A stretch of DNA of 32,240 bases from a virus: positions 1 to 32,240 of IMG/VR virus record IMGVR_UViG_3300037101_000089. One strand, given 5' to 3'. Under the pieces are notes generated by a model. That model saw only the letters and a program-made list of their open reading frames with translations. It was not told the DNA's origin and ran no database searches. The first letter of the stretch is position 1, and every line of letters starts with the position of its first letter. A program made the position numbers and the translations under genes. Of this stretch, positions 8,011-17,370 are shown in pieces.

Positions 8011-10566
8011 CTACTTGGAAAGGCACTCCCAGACCCCGTTATTGCGGAACGCCAGCGACCCGCTGCCGCCGCCGGCGCACGGCTTCGCGTTGCTCCCACA
8101 GTCGGTGCAGTACACGAGCGAGTTATTGGTCGTACCCAAGTTGCCAAAGCTCACGGGCGTGAGAATCGGCGTTCCGATAAACGATGTGGCGGTGATGTTT
8201 CCAGCTTGGGAGCCATCGTTAATCACCGCCATCACAGCATTCGATTGCGGAAACTGCGGCGACCATCCAGCCACATGAACGGTCCCAAACGGCAGAGCCA
8301 CGTACCGGTTCGTCGCCCCACTGCCACCGAACGCCAAGAAGATGAAATCGGCCTGCGACGGAGTGTTGTGGAACATCGTGCCGGGAATCGCATTCGGCGA
8401 CTCCACAAAGAAAATGGATGCGCCGACGGCGCTCGTGTAGTCGATCTGATATCCGGTGTTGTTCACCATCGTCGCTGTACAGTTGCAACTCCCGCCGTTC
8501 AGTTTGATCGCGGCAGCCGTCGAGTTGACTACATTGCCCGAAATGAATTGTCCCGGTGCCCTGATTTCCAGGGCGGTCGGGCCGGCGAACTGCGATGCGT
8601 GCAGATTATGCGTACCCGATCCGGTGTCGATCAACATGCCCCATCCGACCGACGAGGTTGCTTCCACCTGCGTCCCGTCGAACGAAGAATTCGAATAGAT
8701 CCCGCCGTTTGAGTTCAGGTACGTGTTCAGATTCGAGATGTGGCCATTCCCGTTGTAGGCCGCCGAAGTCTCAACCCGCAAGCCCCATCCTCCGTTCTTG
8801 TACAGCACCACGTTCGTGAACGTCGAATCGTGCGGCCCCCGGAACGTCCACCCATTGCTGCCATTGAACATTGAACGGATCTCGGTGAAATAACCCTCCA
8901 AGTCCGTATTCGGCGAGGCATACGTCGAGTCGATACCCCACTCGGTGTAGATGCCGTCCGAGTACGCGTTCTGCACGGTCACATCGTGCAGATATAGGCC
9001 ATGCCCGTACAGGCGGATTCCGTAGCTTACTGCCGCCTGTCCCGACTTGTTCGCATCGAACGTGCAGCCGCTAATCTCGCTGCGGAAAAGGCCGTATGGA
9101 CTGTTCGCCCCGGTGAGAGAGGAAAAGTTGACCTGCGAAACGAGGTCGCGGTTAGATCCGTTTGCCAGCCGGATTGTGGTCAGGCCCGAACCGGCACAGT
9201 AGAGCTTGCCGACGCCGGTTGGATCGGTCGTCGAATCGCTCAATAGGATGCCGGCGACCGTGTGCGTCCCGGCTCCGAAGTATAGCGCCTCGCCCTTCGG
9301 AATCGTAACGACGGATGCCAGCACGTAGTTCCCACCGTCGGCGCGCACTTCCTTCGCCCCCGAGGCCAACGCGGCCGTGAATGCCGCCGAGTCGTCGGTC
9401 GCGCCATCGCCGAGAGCGCCGAAGTCCCTGACGTGCACGAAATCTCGCAGCTTGTCGCGCGCACCCCGATTCATCGCACCCGTTCCGTTCGCCTGGAAGT
9501 ACAGGTTCTGAAGCGCCGCGCCACGATCCGTCATGTCGGTCAGGTTGTTGGTGGTGTTCGCCACCCCAGTCGGCAACTGGCCCCATGCAGCGGCCCCGGA
9601 GATCTGAGAGAAGGTGTAGTCACCGGCCTGTGCGTTCACCGCACCCGTCCGCCCGAATACACTCAGTACGGTCGCCGGTGGCAGTGTGATCGGCTGCCAT
9701 TTGCTCGCCGCCGCGCTCCATCCCAGATACTGGGCATCCGCCGGTGCTGTTGCCGCCACTGCGCGGCCTTGCAGGGCCACTACGGTATTCGCAGTCGAAG
9801 CGCCCGTAACGTCGCCGTTCAGCGTTCCGCCACCCCCGCACAGCGGGCACGTAATCGTATTACCCGCCCGTGAGAGCGGCGCTGAGAATGTCAGAGGACT
9901 CTCGTAGAGTCCGGACAGCGCGCTCAGTGCCCGTGCGTTGGTGAAGTACTGGTTCGTCCCTTCAGGCACCTGCGTTGTTGTGTAATCGCCAGATTGCGCC
10001 ACCACGGCACCCGTGCGCCCGAACACGCTGGTAACCGCCCCAGTTCCGCCCGTGATGTTGAGAGTCGATGGCATCCAACTCGACCCATTCCACTGCGGGA
10101 CCTGTCCGAGGGTCGCGCCGCCCTGGTCCATCTGCGGCCATAGGACTTTCCACGACGGGCTTGGCGGCGTCGAGGTTATCTCAACCGTGCCAATGTCCAG
10201 GGCTGTGGTATTGGTGGGCACGAGCCAGTAGCGTGGTCCCCACGAATACTGACCTACTGCTCGTCCGCTGACGGTCTGGTTCGGCACGGAGCATGTCACT
10301 CTGTAGTATTGGCCGGATGGCGTGGCGCTGTCCGTGGGCGCCAGGGCTGCAGAGAATGAGCCGCCGGAGAAAGGCACCACCATGGGTACGCCCGTGACGC
10401 GCCAGCCAGTGGCCGCGCTGAATGGCCCAACGGCCTGAATCGAGCACGATCCGGAAAGCAGATCGCCGGCGGGATCGGTGATCGTACCAGTCACCGTGGT
10501 CGTCTGCGCGGCGGCGCTTGCCGCTACCAGTAACAGCAGAATGATGCGCGTCTCTTTGATTGTCAT
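8011..10566 (-). CDS. Tailspike/tail fibre with pectate-lyase-like beta-helix and signal peptide
   Basis: ATG 10566 is preceded by GGCGAG and lies just after the stop of the tail tip gene, giving 851 aa. Residues 1-21 (MTIKETRIILLLLVAASAAA plus Q) form a classic signal peptide, which is odd for a phage tail protein. An Ig-like beta domain follows (~22-140). Two copies of a tail-fibre motif VFGRTGAV-x-AQ-x-GDYT appear near residues 181-195 and 303-317, with a LNGDVTG segment between. From about 375, HVRDFGALGDGATDDSAAF marks the Pectate_lyase_3 type right-handed beta-helix, which extends to ~760 with many N-G and N-N turns. The Cys-rich C-terminus (YCTDC, then WECLSK) may be a trimerisation or capping element. 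Such proteins bind and often cut surface polysaccharide. Confidence 0.82.
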   Translation of the reverse strand: MTIKETRIILLLLVAASAAAQTTTVTGTITDPAGDLLSGSCSIQAVGPFSAATGWRVTGVPMVVPFSGGSFSAALAPTDSATPSGQYYRVTCSVPNQTVSGRAVGQYSWGPRYWLVPTNTTALDIGTVEITSTPPSPSWKVLWPQMDQGGATLGQVPQWNGSSWMPSTLNITGGTGAVTSVFGRTGAVVAQSGDYTTTQVPEGTNQYFTNARALSALSGLYESPLTFSAPLSRAGNTITCPLCGGGGTLNGDVTGASTANTVVALQGRAVAATAPADAQYLGWSAAASKWQPITLPPATVLSVFGRTGAVNAQAGDYTFSQISGAAAWGQLPTGVANTTNNLTDMTDRGAALQNLYFQANGTGAMNRGARDKLRDFVHVRDFGALGDGATDDSAAFTAALASGAKEVRADGGNYVLASVVTIPKGEALYFGAGTHTVAGILLSDSTTDPTGVGKLYCAGSGLTTIRLANGSNRDLVSQVNFSSLTGANSPYGLFRSEISGCTFDANKSGQAAVSYGIRLYGHGLYLHDVTVQNAYSDGIYTEWGIDSTYASPNTDLEGYFTEIRSMFNGSNGWTFRGPHDSTFTNVVLYKNGGWGLRVETSAAYNGNGHISNLNTYLNSNGGIYSNSSFDGTQVEATSSVGWGMLIDTGSGTHNLHASQFAGPTALEIRAPGQFISGNVVNSTAAAIKLNGGSCNCTATMVNNTGYQIDYTSAVGASIFFVESPNAIPGTMFHNTPSQADFIFLAFGGSGATNRYVALPFGTVHVAGWSPQFPQSNAVMAVINDGSQAGNITATSFIGTPILTPVSFGNLGTTNNSLVYCTDCGSNAKPCAGGGSGSLAFRNNGVWECLSK

Positions 10567-10582
10567 ATTTGAAACTCGCCGT

Positions 10583-13500
10583 TTACGAGTAGATGAAGAC
10601 TGAAAGGTCTGAGCCAGGAAACGTGGTCCCCACCGCAGTGATTCCGATGGAAACCGCCGTGTTGGCCGGGATCTGGGTAAGAGCCTTGATCTGCGATGTT
10701 GTGGCAACTACCGCCGTCTGGCCAGCAGAAATCGTCATTGATAGCCAGGCTGCGCCGCCTACATAGATCGTGAACGTGATGCCCGAACCGGTGGGCGCCG
10801 CCTGCACGTAAGCCTTCACGTCGCCCACCGTGACCGGACCATTCAAGTAGAGCGGCTGGGCCGCATTGGATTCGATGCCCAACGTGCCCTGCATCTGGAA
10901 CACCAGGCCAGCAACCTTGGAGAGCCCCTCCGCGCCGAAGATCCAGTCCTCGCGGATCGGCTGGTCGCCGTCTGGAGACTCATTGCCGTTCACGTCCACC
11001 GTGAAGCCGGCGATCAGCAGTGTCTCGTCCACGAAATTGCCGGTCGGCATGTTGATCGTGGTCACCGCCAGCGGGTTGCCGTTATCGAACGAGGTCGTGT
11101 CGCAGGAATAGGGCCAGGTCGGCTCTTCGATAATCCAGACATCGCCGGGATTGATCACCATCGGAAGGTCCCACGTGATGCTGGTCGCCGTATTCGCGAC
11201 GATCTTCCGCGGCGGCGTGCCGCGCGACGCGCCCTGAATCACGCGAACGAGGTTGCCGACCTCCGCGCCAGGCGTCATGCCGTTGGGATAGACACCGCTC
11301 TGCCAACCGGAATCCGTGATCGAGGTCGGGTTGCTGGCGTTCGAAGCGTCCGCAGTAAACCGCAGTGCAATGCAGTCGCCCGCCTGCACGATTCCGTTGG
11401 GGTCCGGGGTCACACCGACAGTGCCCGTGGTCTGGTCCCATGAAGTGACCTTCCCACTGAAGAACGGCGTAGCGCCTTCCGGCCGCCCGATGACCGAGAT
11501 GAAGCGTCCAACTGGGGTCCAAGTTGGGTTTGTAGAGGGCGGCGGTTCTTGGAACGATCCAACCACAAGCTGGCCGGCGGAAACACTCCAGACGGAATCC
11601 CCGATGATTCCGCTGTGTCTCAGGTGCTTGGCCTTCAATCGGACCTTGCTGACGTAGGGCGACGGCAGTGCCCATGTCGAGCGCACCAGCGGCCCCGCGA
11701 ACCTGATTGAGCCGGGCGTGTAGGTGTTGTTCGCGCCCGCCGTCAGCGCTCCGGTGGCCTGCGCGCAGATCAGATCGTCCTGCGTCGCGACGAATAGCAC
11801 GTAAGAAACGAGGCCCGCGACCGCCGGCCAAGTGATGCCTTCCAACGTGAACGTGTCCGTTCCAGAGGCCGAGGTTCCGATGATGGCTATATTCGACGGG
11901 GCCGAAGGAAGCCCGCTTGAATCCATCGCGCAGATAGCCACGCGCAGCGTCGCGTTGGCTGGCAATGATCCGCCCGTCGCGGACTGCGAGACCGATCCGA
12001 TACCGGGCGCACCCGCGCCGGTGGCGCTGAACTCGTTCACCGGCAGCTTTCCGGTCACCACCAGGTTCGCAAGCATGCTGCCGTCGGCCATCTGTGCGTA
12101 GGACTGGTCGGTGTCGAAGGTCCACTCGCCCGGAAACAGCGCGTCATTCGCCGCCGCCTGCACCTGGTACGGTGCCCACGCGGGGCCGAGCGGGATCGCA
12201 TAGTACAGGGCCGGCAGGGGCGCGGGCACCACGTCCATCGGCTTCGGGCCAACGTCCAGGTCGTACATCGATTCGGTGACGGTCTGCCCCTCGATCTGCA
12301 CCGACCAGTCCTTCTTCAGGCTCCATCGCTGAATGCGGAAGCACATCGTGATGACCTGGAACGAATGGCCGCTCCCGGATGGAGGCGCTGGCGAGGTGGT
12401 GATCGTGGAACCGTCGCTGCCGACGGCGGTGATCGTCACCTGGGCGCCGCCGATCACGATCTCCTTGTTGACCAATTCCGAATTCCCAGTCGCGGCCCCG
12501 GCATAGGTCCAAGGATCGCCGCTTACCCACGTTGCAGTGCTGCCGGAGACGTTGCATGTGCCATGGAGGCCGGGAACGTCTGGGTGGGTCATCGAGACCA
12601 CTTGCCCAACCTCGTTGCCGAGGCCGAGCAGCGTCGTCTGCCACGCCGCCGTTCGCGCGTCGCGCCATTCGGCGGGAGTCACGCCGCCGACTTCTTCGCG
12701 TGTGCGCGTCGCCGCGATCCGCAGCGCTTGGCTGAGCGACGAACAGCCCACCGAGTGCATCTGAGTCGTGAGCGGAGATCCGGCGCGCCCGTAGTAAGCC
12801 GCGTGACTCTTGTCGCAATACTCAGCCGTGTTCGCCTGGTACTGATAGGCAACATCGGCGAACGAAAGCACCAGGTGCTCGAAACCAGACTGGATCGGTG
12901 TCAGCCGCAGAGTTTGAAACAGAGAGTTCGCGAGCGTGTACGCATCCACCGCGCTGGCGTTGATCCGGCAGCCGACCTTCAGCTTCCCGAACTCCCAGGT
13001 GTAGAAGCCCAGGCAGCAGTTGAGCACCTCGGTGAGCCAGTCGCGGAACGGCTTCTGGCTGCTGATGACGCCCTGGAATTGGAACTGGGTTTCGGTGCCC
13101 TGGACGCTGGTCTCCGTGACATACCCAAGCGAGAGCGCCTGCGCAATCGACATGGTGGTTTGCACTCCACTCCCCTCCGGGGGCGGTGGGGGCGGGCTGG
13201 TCCAATACGAAAACGAGTAACTGCCGTCCGGATTGAGATTGATCTGCGGAGCGGTGAGCGCCTCCCCTGCGGTGGTGAGAGCATAGTTCACGATTGGCGA
13301 CGTGACGCCCAGGATCGGGGTCACTTGCGTCGCCGCGATCTCGGCCGCGCCGCTTCCATCGCCCACAATCAGCGACGGCAGCACGAACGTAGCGAGCTGC
13401 GCGGACGACGTGGGGCCGGTCCCGCCAGCCGGGTTCGATCCCGTGGACGGATCGCCGTACAAGCCCATCGCACGCAGCAGCATGTTGACCGCAATCCAAA

Positions 13501-15214
13501 ATGGATTGATCAGTCCTTTGACCCCGGTGCGGTTGCCGTTCTGGTCCCAGGTCCAGCCCCACATCCCGTAGTCAATGGGGACGGTCATCTGGTGCTGCTC
13601 AGGAGTGCTCGGCTGAATCGTGGTGGACTTGACGATTCGAATCTCGCACGCCGCAGTGCCGGCCGCGTAGACATTCGGCTCCCAAACTTGCGGCGATCCC
13701 TGACCGAGCGAGAAGTAGTCGCTGCTCGGGTTCGCCGGGTCGCTGCCGGTGACGTAGCGGAGCCCCATGCCTGGTTGGTATTTCGTGATGTTCAGGTTGC
13801 CATTGACCGCCAATCCCTGCCAGAGGTACCCATCTACCATCGGAGCGACCACGTATTTGTAGCCATCCGCGTTCGTGACGACAGCCGAAGGAGTGAATCC
13901 ACCAAGAGGCCCGGCGCTCAGGATACCGAGCGAGTCGGCGTAGCCCGACTCATCGCGGTAATCCACCATCAGTGCGCTAGCCATGAACGCATAAAGCGGA
14001 TTGCCGCCCGAGTTGCACCAGATCTCCGGCAGCGCCAGCCCCCAGACCGTATCCGAGATGATCGAAGTCGCCGTGACGGTGTTGCGGCCGAAGCCGAGGA
14101 AGCCGGTGGAATCGTCTTTGATGACGACGCCCTGCGGGTCGGCCTGCTGCCCGCCGAAATAGGGCGACATACCGTGCACCTGGCAACCGTTCGCCGATTC
14201 GAGGTAATAGTCGCAGCTTGTTGGATCGCCGCCGCCAGCAGTCACCGCCGAGGCACTCCGCCCCTTGCTGGCCCACGGGCAGCTCACGCCGTCGTTGTAG
14301 GTCTTCCAGCACTGACGGCTGACTTGCCGCTCGGGGTACTGGTTCATGATCTGGAAGAACCCGTCCGAGCACGTGACCGGGAAGATCGGCGTCCCGTCGC
14401 TCGTGAAGTTCTGGATGACACCTTTCCAAAGCTGGAGCATAATCCCGGAGTTGACGTGGAAGAGGCACAGGTCGATCTCGGCGTACTTCAGGTCCGTATC
14501 GTTCGCAAGCTGCGTCATCACGCGGTCGCCGTTGCCGAACGTGAAGCGCACGTTGTCCGATGTGCCTTTGATGTCCTGCGAGATCAGGACGTCAGAACCC
14601 GGCTCGCCGATCCCGATGAGGCGCGGCAGATATAGTTGGCCACCCACTGTCACGCGCCGGTCGGAGACATAGATGTCGGGGACCGCGGATTCGCGCACAC
14701 GGATGTGGACCAGCGGGACAATCTGCTGGACTTCGGAAAGCAGGGCGGTGGAGAGTGCGGTCGAGGGGAATCGCAGACAGGTGGAGTTGACGGTGTAGCT
14801 GGGCGCCAGCGTCGGATCGACAACCTCGATGAAGTTCAGTCCGACCTGTACGGCGGTGCGCAGGTACTCGAACGAGATCGGCGCCTGCTCGAAGGTGACG
14901 AGCACGCTCGTGGTCGAGCCACCGGGATTGGGGACCGTGTAGGTGAACGCCTTCCACGGTCCCTGCAAGCCTTCCCAGAACGCCTTGATCTGGTTCGTTT
15001 CGGCCCAGTTCAGGTTCTGGTGCTTGAACTGAAACTTCCGTGGGCCGATCCCGACGTAGTATCGCTGCTCCTGCTTGGCGTCGAGCGAGCCGAAGCGATG
15101 CACGATGACCGGGCGTTCGACGGAGAAGCCGAACGGGTACTGCGTGGTGAGCGGGAAGGTCTGGCCCGAGTTGATTACCGTGGGGACGGTGATGCGACCG
15201 ATCATGTCCGACAT
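10583..15214 (-). CDS. Tail tip protein: fused lambda M/L/J-like hub
   Basis: This 1543-aa protein starts at ATG 15214 (ATG 15205 is an alternative). Residues ~1-131 resemble lambda gpM-type distal tail domains (AETNQIKAFWEGLQGPWKAF, ending in NFIEV). Residues ~140-355 resemble gpL: C302, C312, C334 and C344 followed by YFGG reproduce the four-cysteine pattern that binds an iron-sulphur cluster in lambda gpL. The middle (about 640-1000, including PFRDWLTEVLNCCLGFYTW) is like the central hub of lambda gpJ or the gene transfer agent tail tip. The C-terminal third has fibronectin-like and beta-sandwich segments, including LRVAICAMDSSGLPSAPSN. It should form the distal tip that contacts the cell. 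Assigned by pattern and position between tape measure and spike. Confidence 0.8.
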   Translation of the reverse strand: MSDMIGRITVPTVINSGQTFPLTTQYPFGFSVERPVIVHRFGSLDAKQEQRYYVGIGPRKFQFKHQNLNWAETNQIKAFWEGLQGPWKAFTYTVPNPGGSTTSVLVTFEQAPISFEYLRTAVQVGLNFIEVVDPTLAPSYTVNSTCLRFPSTALSTALLSEVQQIVPLVHIRVRESAVPDIYVSDRRVTVGGQLYLPRLIGIGEPGSDVLISQDIKGTSDNVRFTFGNGDRVMTQLANDTDLKYAEIDLCLFHVNSGIMLQLWKGVIQNFTSDGTPIFPVTCSDGFFQIMNQYPERQVSRQCWKTYNDGVSCPWASKGRSASAVTAGGGDPTSCDYYLESANGCQVHGMSPYFGGQQADPQGVVIKDDSTGFLGFGRNTVTATSIISDTVWGLALPEIWCNSGGNPLYAFMASALMVDYRDESGYADSLGILSAGPLGGFTPSAVVTNADGYKYVVAPMVDGYLWQGLAVNGNLNITKYQPGMGLRYVTGSDPANPSSDYFSLGQGSPQVWEPNVYAAGTAACEIRIVKSTTIQPSTPEQHQMTVPIDYGMWGWTWDQNGNRTGVKGLINPFWIAVNMLLRAMGLYGDPSTGSNPAGGTGPTSSAQLATFVLPSLIVGDGSGAAEIAATQVTPILGVTSPIVNYALTTAGEALTAPQINLNPDGSYSFSYWTSPPPPPPEGSGVQTTMSIAQALSLGYVTETSVQGTETQFQFQGVISSQKPFRDWLTEVLNCCLGFYTWEFGKLKVGCRINASAVDAYTLANSLFQTLRLTPIQSGFEHLVLSFADVAYQYQANTAEYCDKSHAAYYGRAGSPLTTQMHSVGCSSLSQALRIAATRTREEVGGVTPAEWRDARTAAWQTTLLGLGNEVGQVVSMTHPDVPGLHGTCNVSGSTATWVSGDPWTYAGAATGNSELVNKEIVIGGAQVTITAVGSDGSTITTSPAPPSGSGHSFQVITMCFRIQRWSLKKDWSVQIEGQTVTESMYDLDVGPKPMDVVPAPLPALYYAIPLGPAWAPYQVQAAANDALFPGEWTFDTDQSYAQMADGSMLANLVVTGKLPVNEFSATGAGAPGIGSVSQSATGGSLPANATLRVAICAMDSSGLPSAPSNIAIIGTSASGTDTFTLEGITWPAVAGLVSYVLFVATQDDLICAQATGALTAGANNTYTPGSIRFAGPLVRSTWALPSPYVSKVRLKAKHLRHSGIIGDSVWSVSAGQLVVGSFQEPPPSTNPTWTPVGRFISVIGRPEGATPFFSGKVTSWDQTTGTVGVTPDPNGIVQAGDCIALRFTADASNASNPTSITDSGWQSGVYPNGMTPGAEVGNLVRVIQGASRGTPPRKIVANTATSITWDLPMVINPGDVWIIEEPTWPYSCDTTSFDNGNPLAVTTINMPTGNFVDETLLIAGFTVDVNGNESPDGDQPIREDWIFGAEGLSKVAGLVFQMQGTLGIESNAAQPLYLNGPVTVGDVKAYVQAAPTGSGITFTIYVGGAAWLSMTISAGQTAVVATTSQIKALTQIPANTAVSIGITAVGTTFPGSDLSVFIYS

Positions 15215-15405
15215 GGCTTATAGAAACAGTACGATGAGACTCATCTCTTGCGGCGGGGATTCGGTTCTCAGGTGGAAAGCCTGCGGCTAAAGTGGCAGCA
15301 GTTGCAGAGACCGTTCTGCGTGGGGCGAACAAACGCGAGCCGAGCTTGGAAGATTGGAAACTCGCTCTTAGTCAGAGGCAGCGATACGACGACGAATCTC
15401 GCGCA
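15215..15405. other. Gap between tail tip gene and PIN cassette
   Basis: These 191 bases lie between the stop of the PIN gene and the start of the tail tip gene. I see no gene, hairpin terminator or repeat shared with the other edge of the cassette. The tail tip start has no strong ribosome site upstream. If the cassette was inserted here, this gap may contain the second junction. Confidence 0.4.
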
Positions 15406-16425
15406 TCATTTAGTTAGCGAACCGTCTGTGGGAGTGTCTGCCTTTTCAAGCCTGGGCTTTGCACTGTTTGCCGTGTGCGTGCTTTGTTCTTTGCCCGCTT
15501 CCTTGCTGTTGGTTTCCTGCTCTGTAGGCAAGGTCAATCCTTCCGAGTTGCTGGAAGTGGGCGGGATATTTGACGCTTCCGCCCCAGTGTCACCATGGAC
15601 CCCTTGTGCCTGATAACTGGGCGGTGAAGGCAGCGCGGGCGTTGGGGGCGCGGCCACGATGTTTCCACCGGCCTGGGGCTGTTCTCCACTTATCGCCTTG
15701 TCTTCTGGCCCATCGTTCGTTTGAACTTCCGCAACAACCGGATCTGCTGGTGCGGGCTTGGTTTCGTCTTGTCCCCGCTGCCCTTCGGTTTCGGCTTTAC
15801 CTTCTACATCGCCGTCACCGCTTCCGAGAAGCTTGGCGGGTTCAGGCTCAGGGGCAGTTTGTGTTTCAGTGGGTGGTTCTTCGGGGACAAATAAAGGCCC
15901 CGCGTCAGGGTGCTTACTGGTCGGCACTACCGAACTGAGCCGCGGCTTGATCGCGCGCAGGCCAAATAACTCATCAAGCTCCTTGGCCTTCACCAAGATG
16001 GTCTTTTCGTCGAACGTTATGAATTCTTCGCATCCGGCGGAAACCGCTGACGCAATGTGAACAGAATCTGCCCCTCCGAAAACCAACTGATGAACCCAAG
16101 AGAGGTCGCGAGCCTGCTCTCCAATGAGCACTCCGTCCTGGACTAGAACCACGAACTGGCCGGAGGTTAGCAGTAGCCTGAAGGCATCCTTAATGGCTGG
16201 AGTCAGTATCCTTCGCTGTTTGTCATCCTTGACGCACTGGCACTCCGGTATGGAGAGCGTTGAGGTGTAGGCCTCGATCTCACCGTCAAATGCGGCAGCC
16301 AGGAGGGCCTTGATAAACAAGACATCCCGCTCCCGCTCTGGTTTGTGTTTTCCAGAATCGAAGGCCGCCACCTCGACGAAGCAGCAGGCATCCAGGTAAA
16401 TCTTGGAAATGCGCTTAGTTGCCAC
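15406..16425 (-). CDS. PIN-domain nuclease with long disordered C-terminal tail
   Basis: A GTG start at 16425 overlaps the end of the upstream gene by 11 bp, so the two are probably translationally coupled; the protein has 339 aa. Residues 1-155 form a PIN domain with the expected acidic residues: D12 (IYLDACCFV), E61 (STLSIPEC), D120 (FGGADSVHIASAV) and D139 (FITFDEK). PIN proteins cut RNA with Mg or Mn and are often toxins of VapBC-type pairs. Residues ~165-339 are unlike usual PIN toxins (~130-150 aa): a tail rich in Pro, Glu, Thr, Gln and Ser with no hydrophobic core. Position inside the tail operon and beside a transposase remnant marks it as cargo. Anti-phage, addiction or host-modulating roles are all possible. 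Confidence 0.8.
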   Translation of the reverse strand: MATKRISKIYLDACCFVEVAAFDSGKHKPERERDVLFIKALLAAAFDGEIEAYTSTLSIPECQCVKDDKQRRILTPAIKDAFRLLLTSGQFVVLVQDGVLIGEQARDLSWVHQLVFGGADSVHIASAVSAGCEEFITFDEKTILVKAKELDELFGLRAIKPRLSSVVPTSKHPDAGPLFVPEEPPTETQTAPEPEPAKLLGSGDGDVEGKAETEGQRGQDETKPAPADPVVAEVQTNDGPEDKAISGEQPQAGGNIVAAPPTPALPSPPSYQAQGVHGDTGAEASNIPPTSSNSEGLTLPTEQETNSKEAGKEQSTHTANSAKPRLEKADTPTDGSLTK

Positions 16426-17236
16426 GGTTTCTGCTCTGATCTATGTGAGCCTGCATCTCTCCATCGTCTATTAGTCCAGCGGCACAACCGCTGAAACGGT
16501 CTAAGAAGTCCTTCGCAAGAGACGGGGATACGTCGATCCGGTAAACGTCCATTTGCTCAATCTTTCTAGCCAACATATCCGTCGTGGAAAGACCGTAAAC
16601 GTGAACGACGGCCATTCTCTGCTTGAGCGCCTCGGCCAACTCGTTGTACTTGTTTTCCGCGTATGTGCACTTTATCAAGGATTGCGAGGAGAGTTCACGC
16701 AACTGAAAGTGCGGGTCGTCATTCTCAATGAATACGGAGTGTATTATCCCTTGGATAGAAGCAAGCGCCTTCACCTTCGCTTGCGCTAACGCCTGAATCT
16801 GCTCAGCCGCTTGTTTTGTCAATTCGTACCATTGGAACTGCTCCTCCTCTCCGGGTTGCACCACGCCTGCTTGTTCCTGTGGAAGTCCAATGTCCACCAC
16901 CTCATCGGCATCAATCGGCGTTGCGATCTTGGCGTATTGGCTTCTGGTCCTACGCGATATGCGGTCGTCCGGCTGGTTCAGTATCACGTTCCGGGCCGAC
17001 TGCTGAAAGGTCAAGTATTTGGCATCGTCAACGAGAGAGTTCTTGACTGCCGCGAAGTCAAGAGATCCATTACGGAAATCGACTCCCTGCCACCCAGAGT
17101 CATCTTCAATGCCAAGATCGGTCGATAGATCGTGAAGAAACTCCCGGATTTCGGCCAAAATCTTGGGGAGTTTGTCCAATGGAACGCCGTGCCTGCCCTT
17201 GTTGAGCACTATGCGAACTTTCAGCCTACTGGCCAT
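16415..17236 (-). CDS. Unrecognised protein paired with PIN nuclease
   Basis: ATG 17236 has a strong GAGGAGG about eight bases upstream and gives 273 aa; an ATA or similar upstream extension is not needed. I do not recognise a family. The N-terminal ~80 residues alternate strands and helices (KVRIVLNKGRHGVPLDKLPK, then VDFRNGSLDFAAV). A charged linker with GEEEQ follows near residue 130, and the C-terminal half begins with an Ala/Gln-rich helix and continues as a beta-rich domain (SIQGIIHSVFIEN, LIKCTYAENKY, VVHVYGLSTTDM, VYRIDV). It has no signal peptide or membrane segment. Its stop overlaps the start of the PIN gene, the arrangement expected for antitoxin before toxin, but at 273 aa it is much larger than VapB-type antitoxins. 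It may instead be a sensor or partner that controls the nuclease. Confidence 0.7.
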   Translation of the reverse strand: MASRLKVRIVLNKGRHGVPLDKLPKILAEIREFLHDLSTDLGIEDDSGWQGVDFRNGSLDFAAVKNSLVDDAKYLTFQQSARNVILNQPDDRISRRTRSQYAKIATPIDADEVVDIGLPQEQAGVVQPGEEEQFQWYELTKQAAEQIQALAQAKVKALASIQGIIHSVFIENDDPHFQLRELSSQSLIKCTYAENKYNELAEALKQRMAVVHVYGLSTTDMLARKIEQMDVYRIDVSPSLAKDFLDRFSGCAAGLIDDGEMQAHIDQSRNRGN

Positions 17237-17286
17237 CGCGGTGCCCTCCTCTGGGTACACTTTGAGAGGGTGCCGTGCGTTCAGCC

Positions 17287-17302
17287 TTCGGAGCGCCGAA
17301 GC
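17287..17302. other. Perfect 6-bp hairpin in leader of PIN cassette
   Basis: CTTCGG and CCGAAG flank an AGCG loop. It lies about 50 bases upstream of the 273-aa gene start and has no T-run, so it is not a terminator. It may be a small leader structure or chance. Confidence 0.25.
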
Positions 17303-17334
17303 GCGCGTTGTTGACAGGAGCCGACATATCAGAA

Positions 17335-17370
17335 GCCGTGATTTGCAATCGCGGCTGTTTCCTTTTTAGG
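17335..17370 (+). terminator. Terminator-like hairpin facing the plus direction
   Basis: A 10-bp stem with one G-U wobble and a 3-base loop (AGCCGTGATT / AATCGCGGCT) spans 17335-17357. On the plus strand it is followed at once by GTTTCCTTTTT. This is the shape of a Rho-independent terminator for plus-strand RNA, yet no plus-strand gene precedes it. It may be a leftover of the inserted element, or it may block antisense transcription into the transposase scar. Confidence 0.35.

Noticed and set aside
12365-14635. Plus-strand 756-codon frame inside the tail tip gene
   Set aside because: It is antisense to the M/L/J-like protein. The translation is Arg/His/Ala-rich without motifs, typical of a mirror frame.
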